Below, piece by piece: positions 27,001-33,000 of a stretch of DNA of 64,000 nt (positions are counted from its first letter, which is position 1; the number at the start of each line of letters is the position of its first letter). The translations under genes were made by a program, and so were the position numbers. The DNA is taken from the NCBI RefSeq assembly GCF_902806685.2, contig NC_048560.1, forward strand, positions 846,492-910,491, written 5' to 3'. Below the pieces are notes generated by a model that was given only the letters and a program-made list of their open reading frames with translations, searched no databases and was not told the DNA's origin. Origin of the DNA: Maniola hyperantus (lineage: Eukaryota; Arthropoda; Insecta; Lepidoptera; Nymphalidae).

Positions 27001-27305
27001 AATAAAAAGTTTTATTTCTCATACGATGGTACAGAATCCTTTGTGTGCAAAATGCAAATACGACTGACAGTTGGCAGATTTTTTATATGTTGATAAATTT
27101 TTCAGTTTCTTTTTTACCAAATATGAATGTGTCACTTGTAATATTTCCAGGCGCGAAGTTCCCGTTCGTAATGAAGCTGTGCTTCTCGTCGTCGCGGCAG
27201 ATCGGCCAGGGCAAGGGGCCCGCGCCGCCCAAGCCGCCCCACCAGCCGAACCAGACCCCCGACCAGAGGCCCGGCCAGAACAACGGCCTCGAGCACGACT
27301 ACTAG
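3602..27305 (+). CDS. HNRNPL (sm): hnRNP L / smooth, 3' nine coding exons (5' part outside window)
   Basis: Joined exons: 3602-3685, 22336-22415, 22811-22903, 23846-23941, 24535-24656, 25356-25506, 25863-25981, 26587-26675, 27151-27305. Every junction has AG/GT borders and the phases agree, giving 329 codons including TAG after a leading partial codon. In order the protein shows a linker with RSAPLLQ, a Gly/Pro/His-rich segment, RRM3 (RNP2-like VMMVYGLD, RNP1-like GTAMVQMGD), the conserved inter-RRM block NNRFLTP...KNRIQPPS, RRM4 (VLHFFNTP, SSGLMEFQN, FVMKLCFSSS) and a Pro/Gln/Asn-rich tail ending EHDY. hnRNP L proteins are nuclear RNA-binding splicing and mRNA regulators that bind CA-rich RNA with four RRMs; Drosophila smooth is the fly orthologue. 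RRM1, RRM2 and the promoter must lie upstream of base 1. Identity rests on recognised family motifs, not on a database search. Confidence 0.93.
3722..3955 (+). mobile_element. RTE-like LINE 3' end fragment
   Basis: A frame reads DGRWSRKVLEWRPR, RSVGRPPARWTNDIKRLAGS and DRVWWRSLGKAYVQ, then a stop. The RPP.RW..D......W...A.DR..W pattern is the C-terminus typical of RTE-type retrotransposon ORF2. Confidence 0.75.
5205..5321 (+). repeat. Fragment of lepidopteran repeat R1 (ends acggaaccctaaaaa)
   Basis: Contains the R1 core: caaatttcatg, gacagacagacag, aacaaagtgatc, then tacggaaccctaaaaa. Full-length copies lie at 8819-9247 and 19511-19935. Class unknown. Confidence 0.65.
5721..5989 (-). mobile_element. 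tRNA-derived SINE, family A
   Basis: Read on the - strand it starts gaagctgtgatagcg...tgg (A-box-like), has a B-box-like ggttcgatccc, and ends in a short cat/atg repeat. Other copies: 7410-7709, 11917-12095, 13152-13474, 14080-14226, 14571-14768, 20391-20701, 41378-41679, 59824-60382. Confidence 0.8.
6018..6839. mobile_element. MITE M1 (cagggtgtaaccagaacgct ends) with two nested insertions
   Basis: Termini cagggtgtaaccagaacgct and agcgttctggttacatgctg are inverted repeats. It is interrupted by an A-rich-tailed fragment (about 6100-6345) and by a LINE/SINE 3' fragment (about 6500-6690; - strand frame NYNMGTLKSRLNRHLLGKR). Other M1 copies: 23441-23777, 40276-40629, 44947-45543. Partial copies: 8223-8443, 27705-27957, 51730-51868, 61085-61222. 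Confidence 0.75.
6994..7400 (-). mobile_element. Probable LINE 3' fragment with TTTA-repeat tail
   Basis: An attattattatttatttatt tract followed by gaacggccataaagccaatt looks like an inverted A-rich LINE tail. No coding frame is recoverable, so the class is a guess. Confidence 0.35.
7410..7709 (+). mobile_element. tRNA-derived SINE, family A, near full length
   Basis: gaagctgtgatagcccagtgg at the head, ggttcgatccc B box at about 7463, conserved body (gagaggagacccgtgctctg) and a (gat)n tail. Confidence 0.88.
7796..7893. mobile_element. Short foldback MITE
   Basis: Arms CGTACTCAGAGTC..taatcgtt at 7797 and the reverse complement ending gactctgagtacg at about 7891, about 40 bases each, around gctctgtctcg. 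Confidence 0.6.
8303..8628 (+). mobile_element. Chimeric M1-MITE / LINE 3' end unit, copy 1
   Basis: M1 internal sequence runs to gcaatatatc and is then joined to a LINE 3' end (frame IPHTHS-like: ANVWNTLPRSVFRTKYNPSI, then FKIRVSSR) ending in an A run. The same junction recurs at 61085-61405. Confidence 0.7.
8819..9247 (+). repeat. Repeat R1, near full length
   Basis: Starts ccggccaagtgcgagtcagg and ends ggtacggaaccctaaaaa. Same layout as 19511-19935 (+) and 62132-62545 (-). No terminal inverted repeat or coding potential seen. Confidence 0.8.
9434..9633 (+). mobile_element. Helitron-like family H2 copy, decayed 3' end
   Basis: Starts tccatactaacat and contains tctgtctgtctgc, accgatttggacgaaatttg and cacgcggacgctgtcgcgg; the final CTAGT is lost. 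Confidence 0.7.
9634..10759. other. Intronic sequence without recognisable gene
   Basis: Unique-looking AT-rich sequence with a loosely repeated motif (gttcgctcagctgtacaaaagactg and relatives near 9860, 10077 and 10230), probably an old degenerate duplication. Confidence 0.4.
10760..11205 (-). mobile_element. Helitron-like H1 (10760-11001) abutting H2 (11010-11205)
   Basis: H1: actagctcatgctcgcaactt...agtcagtcacctttttctt...ttaga. H2: gcccgtgccttcgtagattta...caatattagtatagat. Both are in inverse orientation with their families' end motifs. Confidence 0.75.
11264..11427. mobile_element. Foldback MITE
   Basis: GTACACGGCAGAAAGTAATG at the left, reverse complement cattactttctgccgcgtg...gtac at the right, with further inner pairing (gacatt / aatgtc). 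Confidence 0.7.
12540..12835 (+). mobile_element. LINE (CR1/jockey-like) 3' end fragment
   Basis: A broken frame gives HANCGTNCH / LPSAVFPLDYIMGLFKGRTK-like segments followed by stops, the usual C-terminal pattern of these LINEs in Lepidoptera. Confidence 0.55.
13152..13474. mobile_element. Inverted pair of SINE family A fragments
   Basis: 13152-13345 is an inverse copy (catcatcaccatgatcaaccc...). 13367-13474 is a direct copy ending in gatgatgatg. They face head to head around cacagcttcggc. Confidence 0.7.
13733..13976 (+). repeat. R1-related repeat
   Basis: ggtcaagtgcgagtcgg at the start, gacagacagacggacggacag, ending gatacggtaccctaaa. A sister family of R1. Similar copies: 20706-20905, 26803-27075 (-), 39722-40165 and 54405-54895 (-), the last two carrying nested Helitrons. 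Confidence 0.65.
14571..14768 (-). mobile_element. SINE family A, 5' truncated
   Basis: tcatcatgatcaacccatcg through cacgatgttttccttcaccg; the tRNA-like head is missing. Confidence 0.75.
14795..15043 (+). mobile_element. Helitron-like family H2, full length
   Basis: 5' TCCATAC...aatattataaatgcgaaag, a tctg microsatellite, gatgaaatttg, and the 3' hairpin gcgtacgaagtcgcgg followed by gcatcagCTAGT. TC at the start, CTAG at the end, a subterminal hairpin and an A|T insertion point are Helitron hallmarks. Other H2 copies: 20090-20293, 29731-29947, 51464-51679, 63403-63566, 39827-40033 (-), 45719-45930 (-), 43211-43430 (-, eroded). Confidence 0.8.
15699..15790. mobile_element. GC-rich hairpin, probable MITE core
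   Basis: gggacgccccgcac and gtgcggggcattccccc pair around a GC-rich loop, standing out sharply from AT-rich flanks. No gene frame. Confidence 0.5.
15987..16700. repeat. Minisatellite, about 10 units of 71-72 bp
   Basis: The unit contains gaaaccttttatctgtacac, then cacaacaccaactaaagaac and agacatagataaaaagaac. Unit spacing alternates 71 and 72 bases with scattered substitutions. On the - strand the 72-base spacing leaves a repetitive open frame of up to 126 codons, hydrophobic and without a start context; I regard it as a by-product. Confidence 0.9.
16700..18090. other. Intronic AT-rich sequence, no gene seen
   Basis: Unique-looking except for a SINE family B fragment at about 17180-17270 (-) and a pyrimidine-rich stretch 17340-17600. 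Confidence 0.4.
18499..18645 (+). mobile_element. tRNA-derived SINE, family B
   Basis: agcctcaatagctcaacgg, B-box-like ggttcaaccc, then gttgcactattgtcgtac. Other copies: 18215-18377 (-), 24886-25050 (-), 40741-40919 (-), 48700-48874 (-), 49690-49863 (+). The last is nested in an inverse H2 copy at 49618-49895. Confidence 0.78.
18831..18925 (+). mobile_element. tRNA-like SINE, family C
   Basis: ggatgtagcttagtg and gggttcgattcctgcc look like A and B boxes, but the acceptor stem ends do not pair, so it is not a working tRNA gene. An inverse relative lies at about 56805-57020, split by a hAT-like MITE. Confidence 0.65.
19511..19935 (+). repeat. Repeat R1, near full length
   Basis: ccggccaagtgcgagtcagg start and ttgaggtacggaaccctaaa end, co-linear with 8819-9247. 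Confidence 0.82.
20391..20701 (-). mobile_element. tRNA-derived SINE, family A, full length
   Basis: atcatcatgatcaacccatc through gcccgagatcgaac (B box) to ggctatcacagcttc (A-box end). Confidence 0.85.
20906..21929. other. Intronic sequence without gene
   Basis: No frame, repeat family or structure recognised beyond short AT-rich runs. Confidence 0.35.
21930..22146 (-). mobile_element. Helitron-like family H1, full length
   Basis: Inverse copy: actagcttatgctcgcgact...tttcttagcggatgcctacg...cagtcagtcaccttttcg...ttaga. Direct H1 copies start TCTAAATATATAAAAGG and end CGCGAGCATAAGCTAGT. Other full copies: 27979-28199, 48082-48312, 49118-49349, 49350-49570, 54584-54799, 61605-61822 (+); 28701-28931, 42892-43105, 50118-50342, 50350-50585, 60544-60805, 63090-63306 (-). 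Confidence 0.82.
22336..22415 (+). CDS. HNRNPL (sm): hnRNP L coding exon: Gly/Pro-rich linker
   Basis: Acceptor ggtatttcag, donor ccg|gtaag. Two bases complete an Asn codon, then 26 codons begin MDFGSGGPPPPGMMKD and end PPPPHHP, in phase 0. This low-complexity segment corresponds to the Pro/Gly/His-rich stretch before RRM3. It follows an 18.65-kb intron. Confidence 0.88.
22811..22903 (+). CDS. HNRNPL (sm): hnRNP L coding exon: Gly/Pro/His-rich linker
   Basis: Acceptor ctctattccag, donor cag|gtattt. Exactly 31 codons in phase 0, RDGRGYGPEGYGGEG... ending MPPQNQ. High GC against the AT-rich introns supports coding status. As a symmetric 93-base exon it could be skipped without a frameshift. 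Confidence 0.87.
23441..23777. mobile_element. MITE M1, intact
   Basis: cagggtgtaaccagaacgct at the left, agcgttctggttacacctgta at the right. Internal aaacatctgaccgacgc and ggtattggattgtg are shared with all other copies. It ends about 70 bases before the RRM3 exon. Confidence 0.8.
23846..23941 (+). CDS. HNRNPL (sm): hnRNP L coding exon: start of RRM3
   Basis: 32 codons in phase 0: QGAVMMVYGLDPATVNAD then RLFNLCCLYGNVVR. VMMVYGL is the RNP2 beta-strand, and LFNLCCLYGNV matches the hnRNP L helix/strand (VFNVFCLYGNV type). The acceptor is a tandem cag|cag, so 23846 or 23849 could be used. The donor is aga|gtgagt. Confidence 0.93.
24535..24656 (+). CDS. HNRNPL (sm): hnRNP L coding exon: RRM3 core with RNP1
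   Basis: Acceptor cctgttgcag. 40 codons plus two bases: IKFLKTKEGTAMVQMGD then GVSVERCVQNLNNVTVGD. I place the donor at gc|gtacgt (24657), not at the second GT at 24661. Only the first puts the next exon in frame and yields the family motif AFSKQ across the junction. The RNP1 strand is GTAMVQM. Confidence 0.92.
24665..24790. mobile_element. Foldback MITE just after the RRM3 donor
   Basis: actttgctcagactcaag...cgagacgga pairs with tcgtctcg...ttaagcctaagcaaagt; the core cgagacggattctcgtctcg is a tight hairpin. It starts about 10 bases past the exon donor. Confidence 0.7.
24778..24905 (+). mobile_element. RTE-like LINE 3' fragment followed by SINE B (-)
   Basis: cccaaagtgcttgaatggcc...aaaagcgcggcgttaaaag matches the VLEWRPR..RRSVER region of the LINE at 62575-62965. 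A similar fragment lies at 25630-25733 (ends tggttcatgatgatgat). Confidence 0.55.
25231..25335 (-). mobile_element. Helitron-like H1, 5' half, next to the 25356 exon
   Basis: aatttcagcccgatccg..cagtcagtcagtcacc..ttttcctttt..atatttaga, ending 20 bases before the hnRNP L exon. Confidence 0.75.
25356..25506 (+). CDS. HNRNPL (sm): hnRNP L coding exon: RRM3 end and conserved inter-RRM block
   Basis: Acceptor ttggtttccag, donor aag|gtaaga. One base completes Ala, then 50 codons FSKQAYLSEVMNPYPLPDKS followed by PSFKDYVGNKNNRFLTP and KNRIQPPSK. The NNRF.TP and KNRIQ.PS motifs are diagnostic of hnRNP L/LL between RRM3 and RRM4. A Helitron-like 5' end stops about 20 bases before the acceptor AG. Confidence 0.94.
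25863..25981 (+). CDS. HNRNPL (sm): hnRNP L coding exon: first half of RRM4
   Basis: Acceptor gtttttcccag, donor ag|gtgagg. 39 codons plus two bases: VLHFFNTPPDVSDEQLLQVF, then QDYGVTPPHTISKFPLKSE. VLHFFN.P is the RNP2 strand of hnRNP L RRM4, and KSER leads into the SSSGL strand of the next exon. Confidence 0.94.
26587..26675 (+). CDS. HNRNPL (sm): hnRNP L coding exon: RRM4 RNP1 strand and helix 2
   Basis: Acceptor taattttcag, donor cag|gtacc. One base completes Arg, then 29 codons SSSGLMEFQNISQSVMAIMA and CNHATIQHP, leaving one base for Gly. SSSGL.E is the RNP1-equivalent strand of RRM4. Confidence 0.93.
27151..27305 (+). CDS. HNRNPL (sm): hnRNP L terminal coding exon with stop codon
   Basis: Acceptor atatttccag. 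Two bases complete Gly, then AKFPFVMKLCFSSSRQIGQG, the last beta-strand of RRM4, is followed by a tail rich in Pro, Gln and Asn (GPAPPKPPHQPNQ..., ending NNGLEHDY) and TAG at 27303-27305. The tail of about 35 residues is longer than in the mammalian proteins I know, which end soon after KLCFST. Confidence 0.95.
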
Positions 27306-27978
27306 TAAGAGATCATCTTAAGCTAGCCACTGATACTGCGGTGTAGTACAAGCCACGGAGGTTGGAAATGTGGGGTACTGTTTAGTATAAGAGCGCGAGA
27401 TGAGAAAGAGACAAATGATTCTATTTTTTATGGGACAGAGAGAAAGTCGTCTTAATTTAGACCCAGTTATCAACAATTGCTGTACCTATTATCCGCGGAA
27501 AAAAGTTAGTTTAGGGCTCTCTCTGTTACGGAATCCCATACAAATGACAGAGAGAAAAATCTCAGTGGGCGTTAACCATTTTGATTGACCCACCAATCAT
27601 AAACATGTTTTCAAAAAACATTCAGAATCCAATTCGAAGACATAGTTTCGTTTATGATTGGGTGGTGACTCAAAATGGTTAAAAAATATTTAAAAGTCTT
27701 ATTTTTTAAATGTTTACGATATGTTGCAAACAAAACATCTGACTGACGCTAGAGGTCAACGAACGTTGCGTAAGTAGGCCACTCGGAGAGTTGCGTAAGT
27801 AGGTGGGGACCCCAGTTTTTCACGCTATACATTGCGGGTTTGAAAAATACTAAATCACTAAAACTACAAAATGAGGCAAATGGTTATTGGTATTGGATTG
27901 TGTTTAGGTAGTATAACAATAACGCTGTTTTTGCTAGCGTTCTGGTTACAGCCTGTATAAAATGCCCTGCCACTGGAA

Positions 27979-28460
27979 TCTAAATATATAAAAGGAAAGG
28001 GTGACTGACTGACTGACTGATCTATCAACGCACAGCTCAAACTACTGGACGGATCGTGCTGAAATTTGGCATGCAGATAGCTATTATGACGTAGGCATCC
28101 GCTAAGAAAGGATTTTTGAAAATTCTACTCTTGAGGGGGTGAAATAGGGGCTCGAAATTTTGTGTAGTCCACGCGGACGAAGTCGCGAGCATAAGCTAGT
28201 ATCCGATAAAAATGTGTGTCCGACAAACGACAAGTGGGAACGGGGCGGTTACGGCGGTTACGCACTCATCCGATCCGACTCCGTGAAAATACGTTCCTTT
28301 TTGTTTTGTATGGGAGCTTATGACATATGTCTTAGATAATCGCTGATAATCGCTGATAATCTTAGATATTCTCACGGATGACGGATAGAACTCGGATGAC
28401 TGAACTGCAGTGCGTAATCGCCGTTAGGGGTTACTTCCGAGATGCGTGCTAGATCCGCCT
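27979..28460. mobile_element. Helitron H1 inserted in a MITE
   Basis: H1 (27979-28199) sits in a sequence whose relative at 51872-51942 lacks the insertion (ccattggaac / gtccgataaaaa). The host continues with cggcggttacgcactcatccg and inverted sequence ending gcgtaatcgccg near 28425. Confidence 0.65.
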
Positions 28461-28665
28461 CGCGCATTACGTCTTTTGAAATGTACCTTAAAATGAGTTT
28501 TCCGAAATTCCAACCTTCGTGGCTACAGATGTATTGTAAGAGATGTTAGTTTTTAATTGTGTAAAAAATATATAAATACATATTCAACTATCTTTATGTA
28601 TTACGCACTGGATGTGTCGTTCCGAATGAAAATCGTGTCTATGGAGTGTAAATTAGTATAATGCA

Positions 28666-29038
28666 TACATTTTGAGATCTCACTCGCCATTTTAGATTAT
28701 ACTAGCTTATGCTCGCGACTTCGTCCGCGTGGACTACAAAATCAAAACCCTATTTCACCCCCTTAGGAGTTGAATTTTCAAAAATCCTTTCTTAGCGGAT
28801 GCCTACGTCATAATAGCTATCTGCATGCCAAATTTCAGCCCGATCCGTCCTGTAGTTTGAGCTGTGCGTTGATAGATCAGTCAGTCAGTCAGTCAGTCAT
28901 TCAGTCAGTCACCTTTTCCTTTTTTTTTAGATTATATGACATCTGACATGTCAAAAACACGTTTCATCTTTATAAAATCGTGCTTTAGACATGACAGTTG
29001 ACACAGGGCTAAAATGGCGAGTGAGATCTCAAAATGTA
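28666..29038. mobile_element. MITE with 28-bp perfect inverted ends and TA flanks, split by Helitron H1
   Basis: Ends TA-CATTTTGAGATCTCACTCG.. and its exact complement finishing aaaatg-TA. The TA duplication suggests a Tc1/mariner-type MITE. An inverse H1 copy occupies 28701-28931. Confidence 0.8.
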
Positions 29039-29128
29039 CGCGCTATATATCAAGTTGTTAGGAAAAGCGAGTTGCAACCATGAATTATATACTTATGTAT
29101 AGAACACTCCTAATACCTACTTGAAGTA

Positions 29129-29256
29129 AATTCCTACTTATCGCTATCTCACTTCGAGTAACAAATTAGAGCGAGAGATCGGACCCCGGTGGTGTCCACT
29201 GTCCGACCTCTCGCTCTTACTCGGTGGTCGAACTAGGATAGCGATAAGTAGGAATT
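29129..29256. mobile_element. 128-bp MITE with 5-bp target duplication
   Basis: aattcctacttatcgctatc and its exact complement at the right end; flanking direct repeat AAGTA at 29124-29128 and 29257-29261. Confidence 0.78.
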
Positions 29257-30099
29257 AAGTAATAGGAGTGCCTGACCCACCTTTACTATAAATTCATGAC
29301 CCATCTAGTGTATAGTACATAGTAGGTCGTTGTACATATTATATTATATGTATATTTCAAAATGCAAAGTGTTGAAAAAGACATGTGTGCGTTGTAAATT
29401 GTGTAGACGTTGTCGGACCAATGTTAAGTCGATTCGGTATTATTTTTTGAATTTGGCTATATTTAAGCCTATACTGGTCGCAATATCTCGCTGCACGCGA
29501 AGCAATAAAACGTATTTTGTTGTTTGCTTCGCCACAAAAGACGTCATATTGCCCCGCGTGCAACAAGATTTTGCGACTAGTATAAGATGTGTTTAGTTAC
29601 CAGCTTGCTTTAACACTCGATGATACATGAAAAGTCAGTTTTATCCGGTTTCGGAACGATACCGTTCGGTTTCGGTACAGTTCGGTAGGTATCGGTACGA
29701 AGTCAAAATGTGGATATAGGGCACATTATTTCCATACTAATATTATAAATGTGAAAGTGTGTCTTTCTGTCTGTCTGCTAGCTTTTCATGGTTAACAGTT
29801 CAACCGATTTTGTTGAAATTTGGTACAGAGTTAACTTACATCCCGAGGACGGAACGGAGGATACTTTTTATGACGGAAAATCAAAGAGTTCGCACGGGAT
29901 TTTTAAAAAACTAATTCCACGCGAATGAAGTCGCGGGCATCATCTAGTTATTTATAAATAAATAAGCCATTTATTTCTATTTATTTTTATTTATCGTGTA
30001 AAATGTCGAAAAATACGTCTATAATCTAATCTGTAGTACGGAACCCTCAGTGCGCGAGTCTGACTCGCACTTGGCCGGTTTTCACTAAGCATGAGTGTC

Positions 30100-33000
30100 T
30101 TCAAGCGCAAGCCTAGTTATCTAGTAATAAAAAAGATGAATTCACAAGCAACACGCTATATTAAGTAAAATCTAACAATTTAGAATTTTCGTAACGGTAT
30201 TGTACCGAAACCGAACCGTACCGTGAAATAAGTATGTAGTTCGAAGGTATACTTATCCGATATTCTTTTAATGTAGTCAATTGCTGGTTAACTATATTGC
30301 ACAAACTGTATGTAGTTAAAACGTATGTATAGTGATTTTATAATTATTTAAATGTCTTAATATGAAACATATTATGTATTATTATAATTGTATTTAAGTT
30401 ATATTCTGCCGTTTTTCTCTATACATATTAAAACAATAGTATATTCATAATAATTTGTACAGTAGCTGTTTGCCGGCCTAATAAAAAAGTAATAGTATTA
30501 AATTTCAAAATTGCAAAAGCTATACGATACGTGCGGTACAGTTTCGGACGGCAGAATTTTTTTTCGACAAAATTTTAATTGTACGGACTACAAAAACCGT
30601 TTTTGATTCATAAGGGAAACATTTTAGCGGTACGAATGCTGTACCGAATACTGTACCGTTAATAATAACGTTATTAATATAACCGTTAATAATAATACGT
30701 ATTACTATGGGTAGTTCAAGTATATCGCAAGAAGGAAACTTTTTTCTTCAGTATTTTCAAAAACAGATAAAAAGCTTAATAAATACTGTTTAAAATAATT
30801 ATTTTTCTCATAAAATGAAAAAAAATGTTTGTATTTTACTTGAATGTTTCCTAAGTCCCATATAATTAAAGGCATAATAATGTCCACATTAAAATACACT
30901 TCTATTACTCACTTAATTTCACTTGAAAATAATTATTACTTATAAAATTTTTGGTCGACTTTAGACTGCAGTGTTTTATGAATGCGTTTTTTAAAAATAT
31001 GACTTTAAAAAAAAATATTCCATATATTTTAAAACCTTACAGTAGGGACCATAGAGGCTATCGAACTGTTATGTTTGCTTGAAAAATTCGTATTATTTTT
31101 TTAAAATTTAACTGAATCTAATTGAGTTTACATCGTCTAAAGACGCAAGTCTATTGTAATTCTTAAAAAAGATATGCTTTCGCACAGTATAAAAAGTTAA
31201 ATTTTATTTTAAAATTTTGTTTTTAAAAATTGTTATAAAAATTTATTTTTTCGCGAATTTTTTACAGGCAAACATAAAAGGCGCCTTTTTTGACAAAGTA
31301 ACCACACTCTCACTTGAAAAAGCAAACAACAGTTTTAACCATATTATATTATATTCTTATATAAACTGTACACTTTCCGAAATTAAATACTAAGTATATT
31401 TTTGTTTATAATATAAAATAAAAATTAAACCAAATGACGCTAGAAAAATATACCTACATTTTTATGCATAGTTTCATTTTTGCTTTAAGCTTGATTTTAT
31501 TTTGTGTAGTATTACACACTATTAAAGCCAAAAACATTAGCCAAAAAGTGTTAGATTAACATATTTAAATGTTTGAAATATGTATTTAAAAAATAAAATT
31601 ATTTTTGAACGAAAATTAATTTTTTTTTCGCTTATAGAAAAAGTTGATGTATAATCTCGTTAAAAGTCAAGAAAATATAATAACAAAAAAGTTTTACATT
31701 ATTATTTATATATAGGAGTTAAACTAAATTGGCGCACTAGTTCTGAGGTCTCAAAATAAGTAGTTAGTTAGTTTTTTAATTGTTACCAACACATACATAG
31801 GTAGATAAGTTTTGATTCTAAAATCTTTTGATATACATTTATTTAATAGAAAATGCCTTTAGATTTTAAAATAATATAAAATATTTTTCACAAAATACTA
31901 AAGGGTTTTTTGTTCTAAATTGCGTATTTTTCCTGTGGTCCATATTTTGTAAGAAGTAAAAAAAATAAAAAATAAACAAAAAAATTGATGGAAAATCCGG
32001 ATGACAGCTTTTTTTACTATTATTACTTAATGGACTAACATGGCCTAGGATTATCGCAAATTTTTTTTTCATTAAATAAGTAAATCCAGTGCTTTTAAAA
32101 ATAAATGTGAATGACATATCTGATTGGAAAGAAACCATAACACTTATTGTTGACTGCAACGTCAATTTTCTATTCTAAATCTAAATAATTAATTAGTAAG
32201 ATGTAAAATAATCATGTGCAGTCGGGCGCAAATGTCGTATATTTTTAACGAAAGGCAATGTGTTTAATTGCTTTTAAAATAGGCTTAATGAATTTTAGAT
32301 TTGTACTTAAAATGCTGAATAAATTATTGTATTAAAAATCGAAATAGACATTTTGAGCTCGACTGCACATTCTGTATTCGCTTGACCTGTTTGTGAAAAA
32401 TGTCAATTGTATTTTATTTTTTTGGCGTAGGTATATTAGAAAATTATATAAATCGTTCGAAATACACTCAAAAAATATGTAGTATCTCAATTATAACTGT
32501 CATTTTTTTGCTAAACATTTAGACATTTTAATAAATCTTTACAAAAAGTACTTTTAAAAATAGATGTAAGTTTTGAGGGTAGATGTGTAAAGTTATATAA
32601 TTTTTTTGTTTGTATTTTGAACGATATTTTTTTTGTCTACCGCCAGTATTTTGTTCTTTCTGCGTGTACTGTGGTAAAAATTAGTCACTTACCTACATAT
32701 CAAAAAGACAAATAAAGAGTTAGTGAGTTACGAGTATTAATAAACGTATTTTATGTCTATTTTATGTTATTCTTTTTTGTTCTTTTGACGTTTCTCTGTT
32801 GGTTTTTTTCGTTTCACTTTTAATCATTTTCTATTTCTGCCCCCACTTGTGATATTTTATTACAAACATTAACTTTATACTTAACATTTAAATGCGATAC
32901 TGGACGAAAAAATATTGAGGTTCTAACTGAAAAAATATATCTGGAAATAAAATTCCTTCGTTTTTTAACACATTTATTTTTTTCGATTTTTACACATTGA

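Noticed and set aside
29330..29596. 88-codon open frame with several Cys residues
   Set aside because: Cys spacing does not fit a finger, and an inverted gcgaagcaa / ttgcttcgc pair lies within it; probably repeat sequence.
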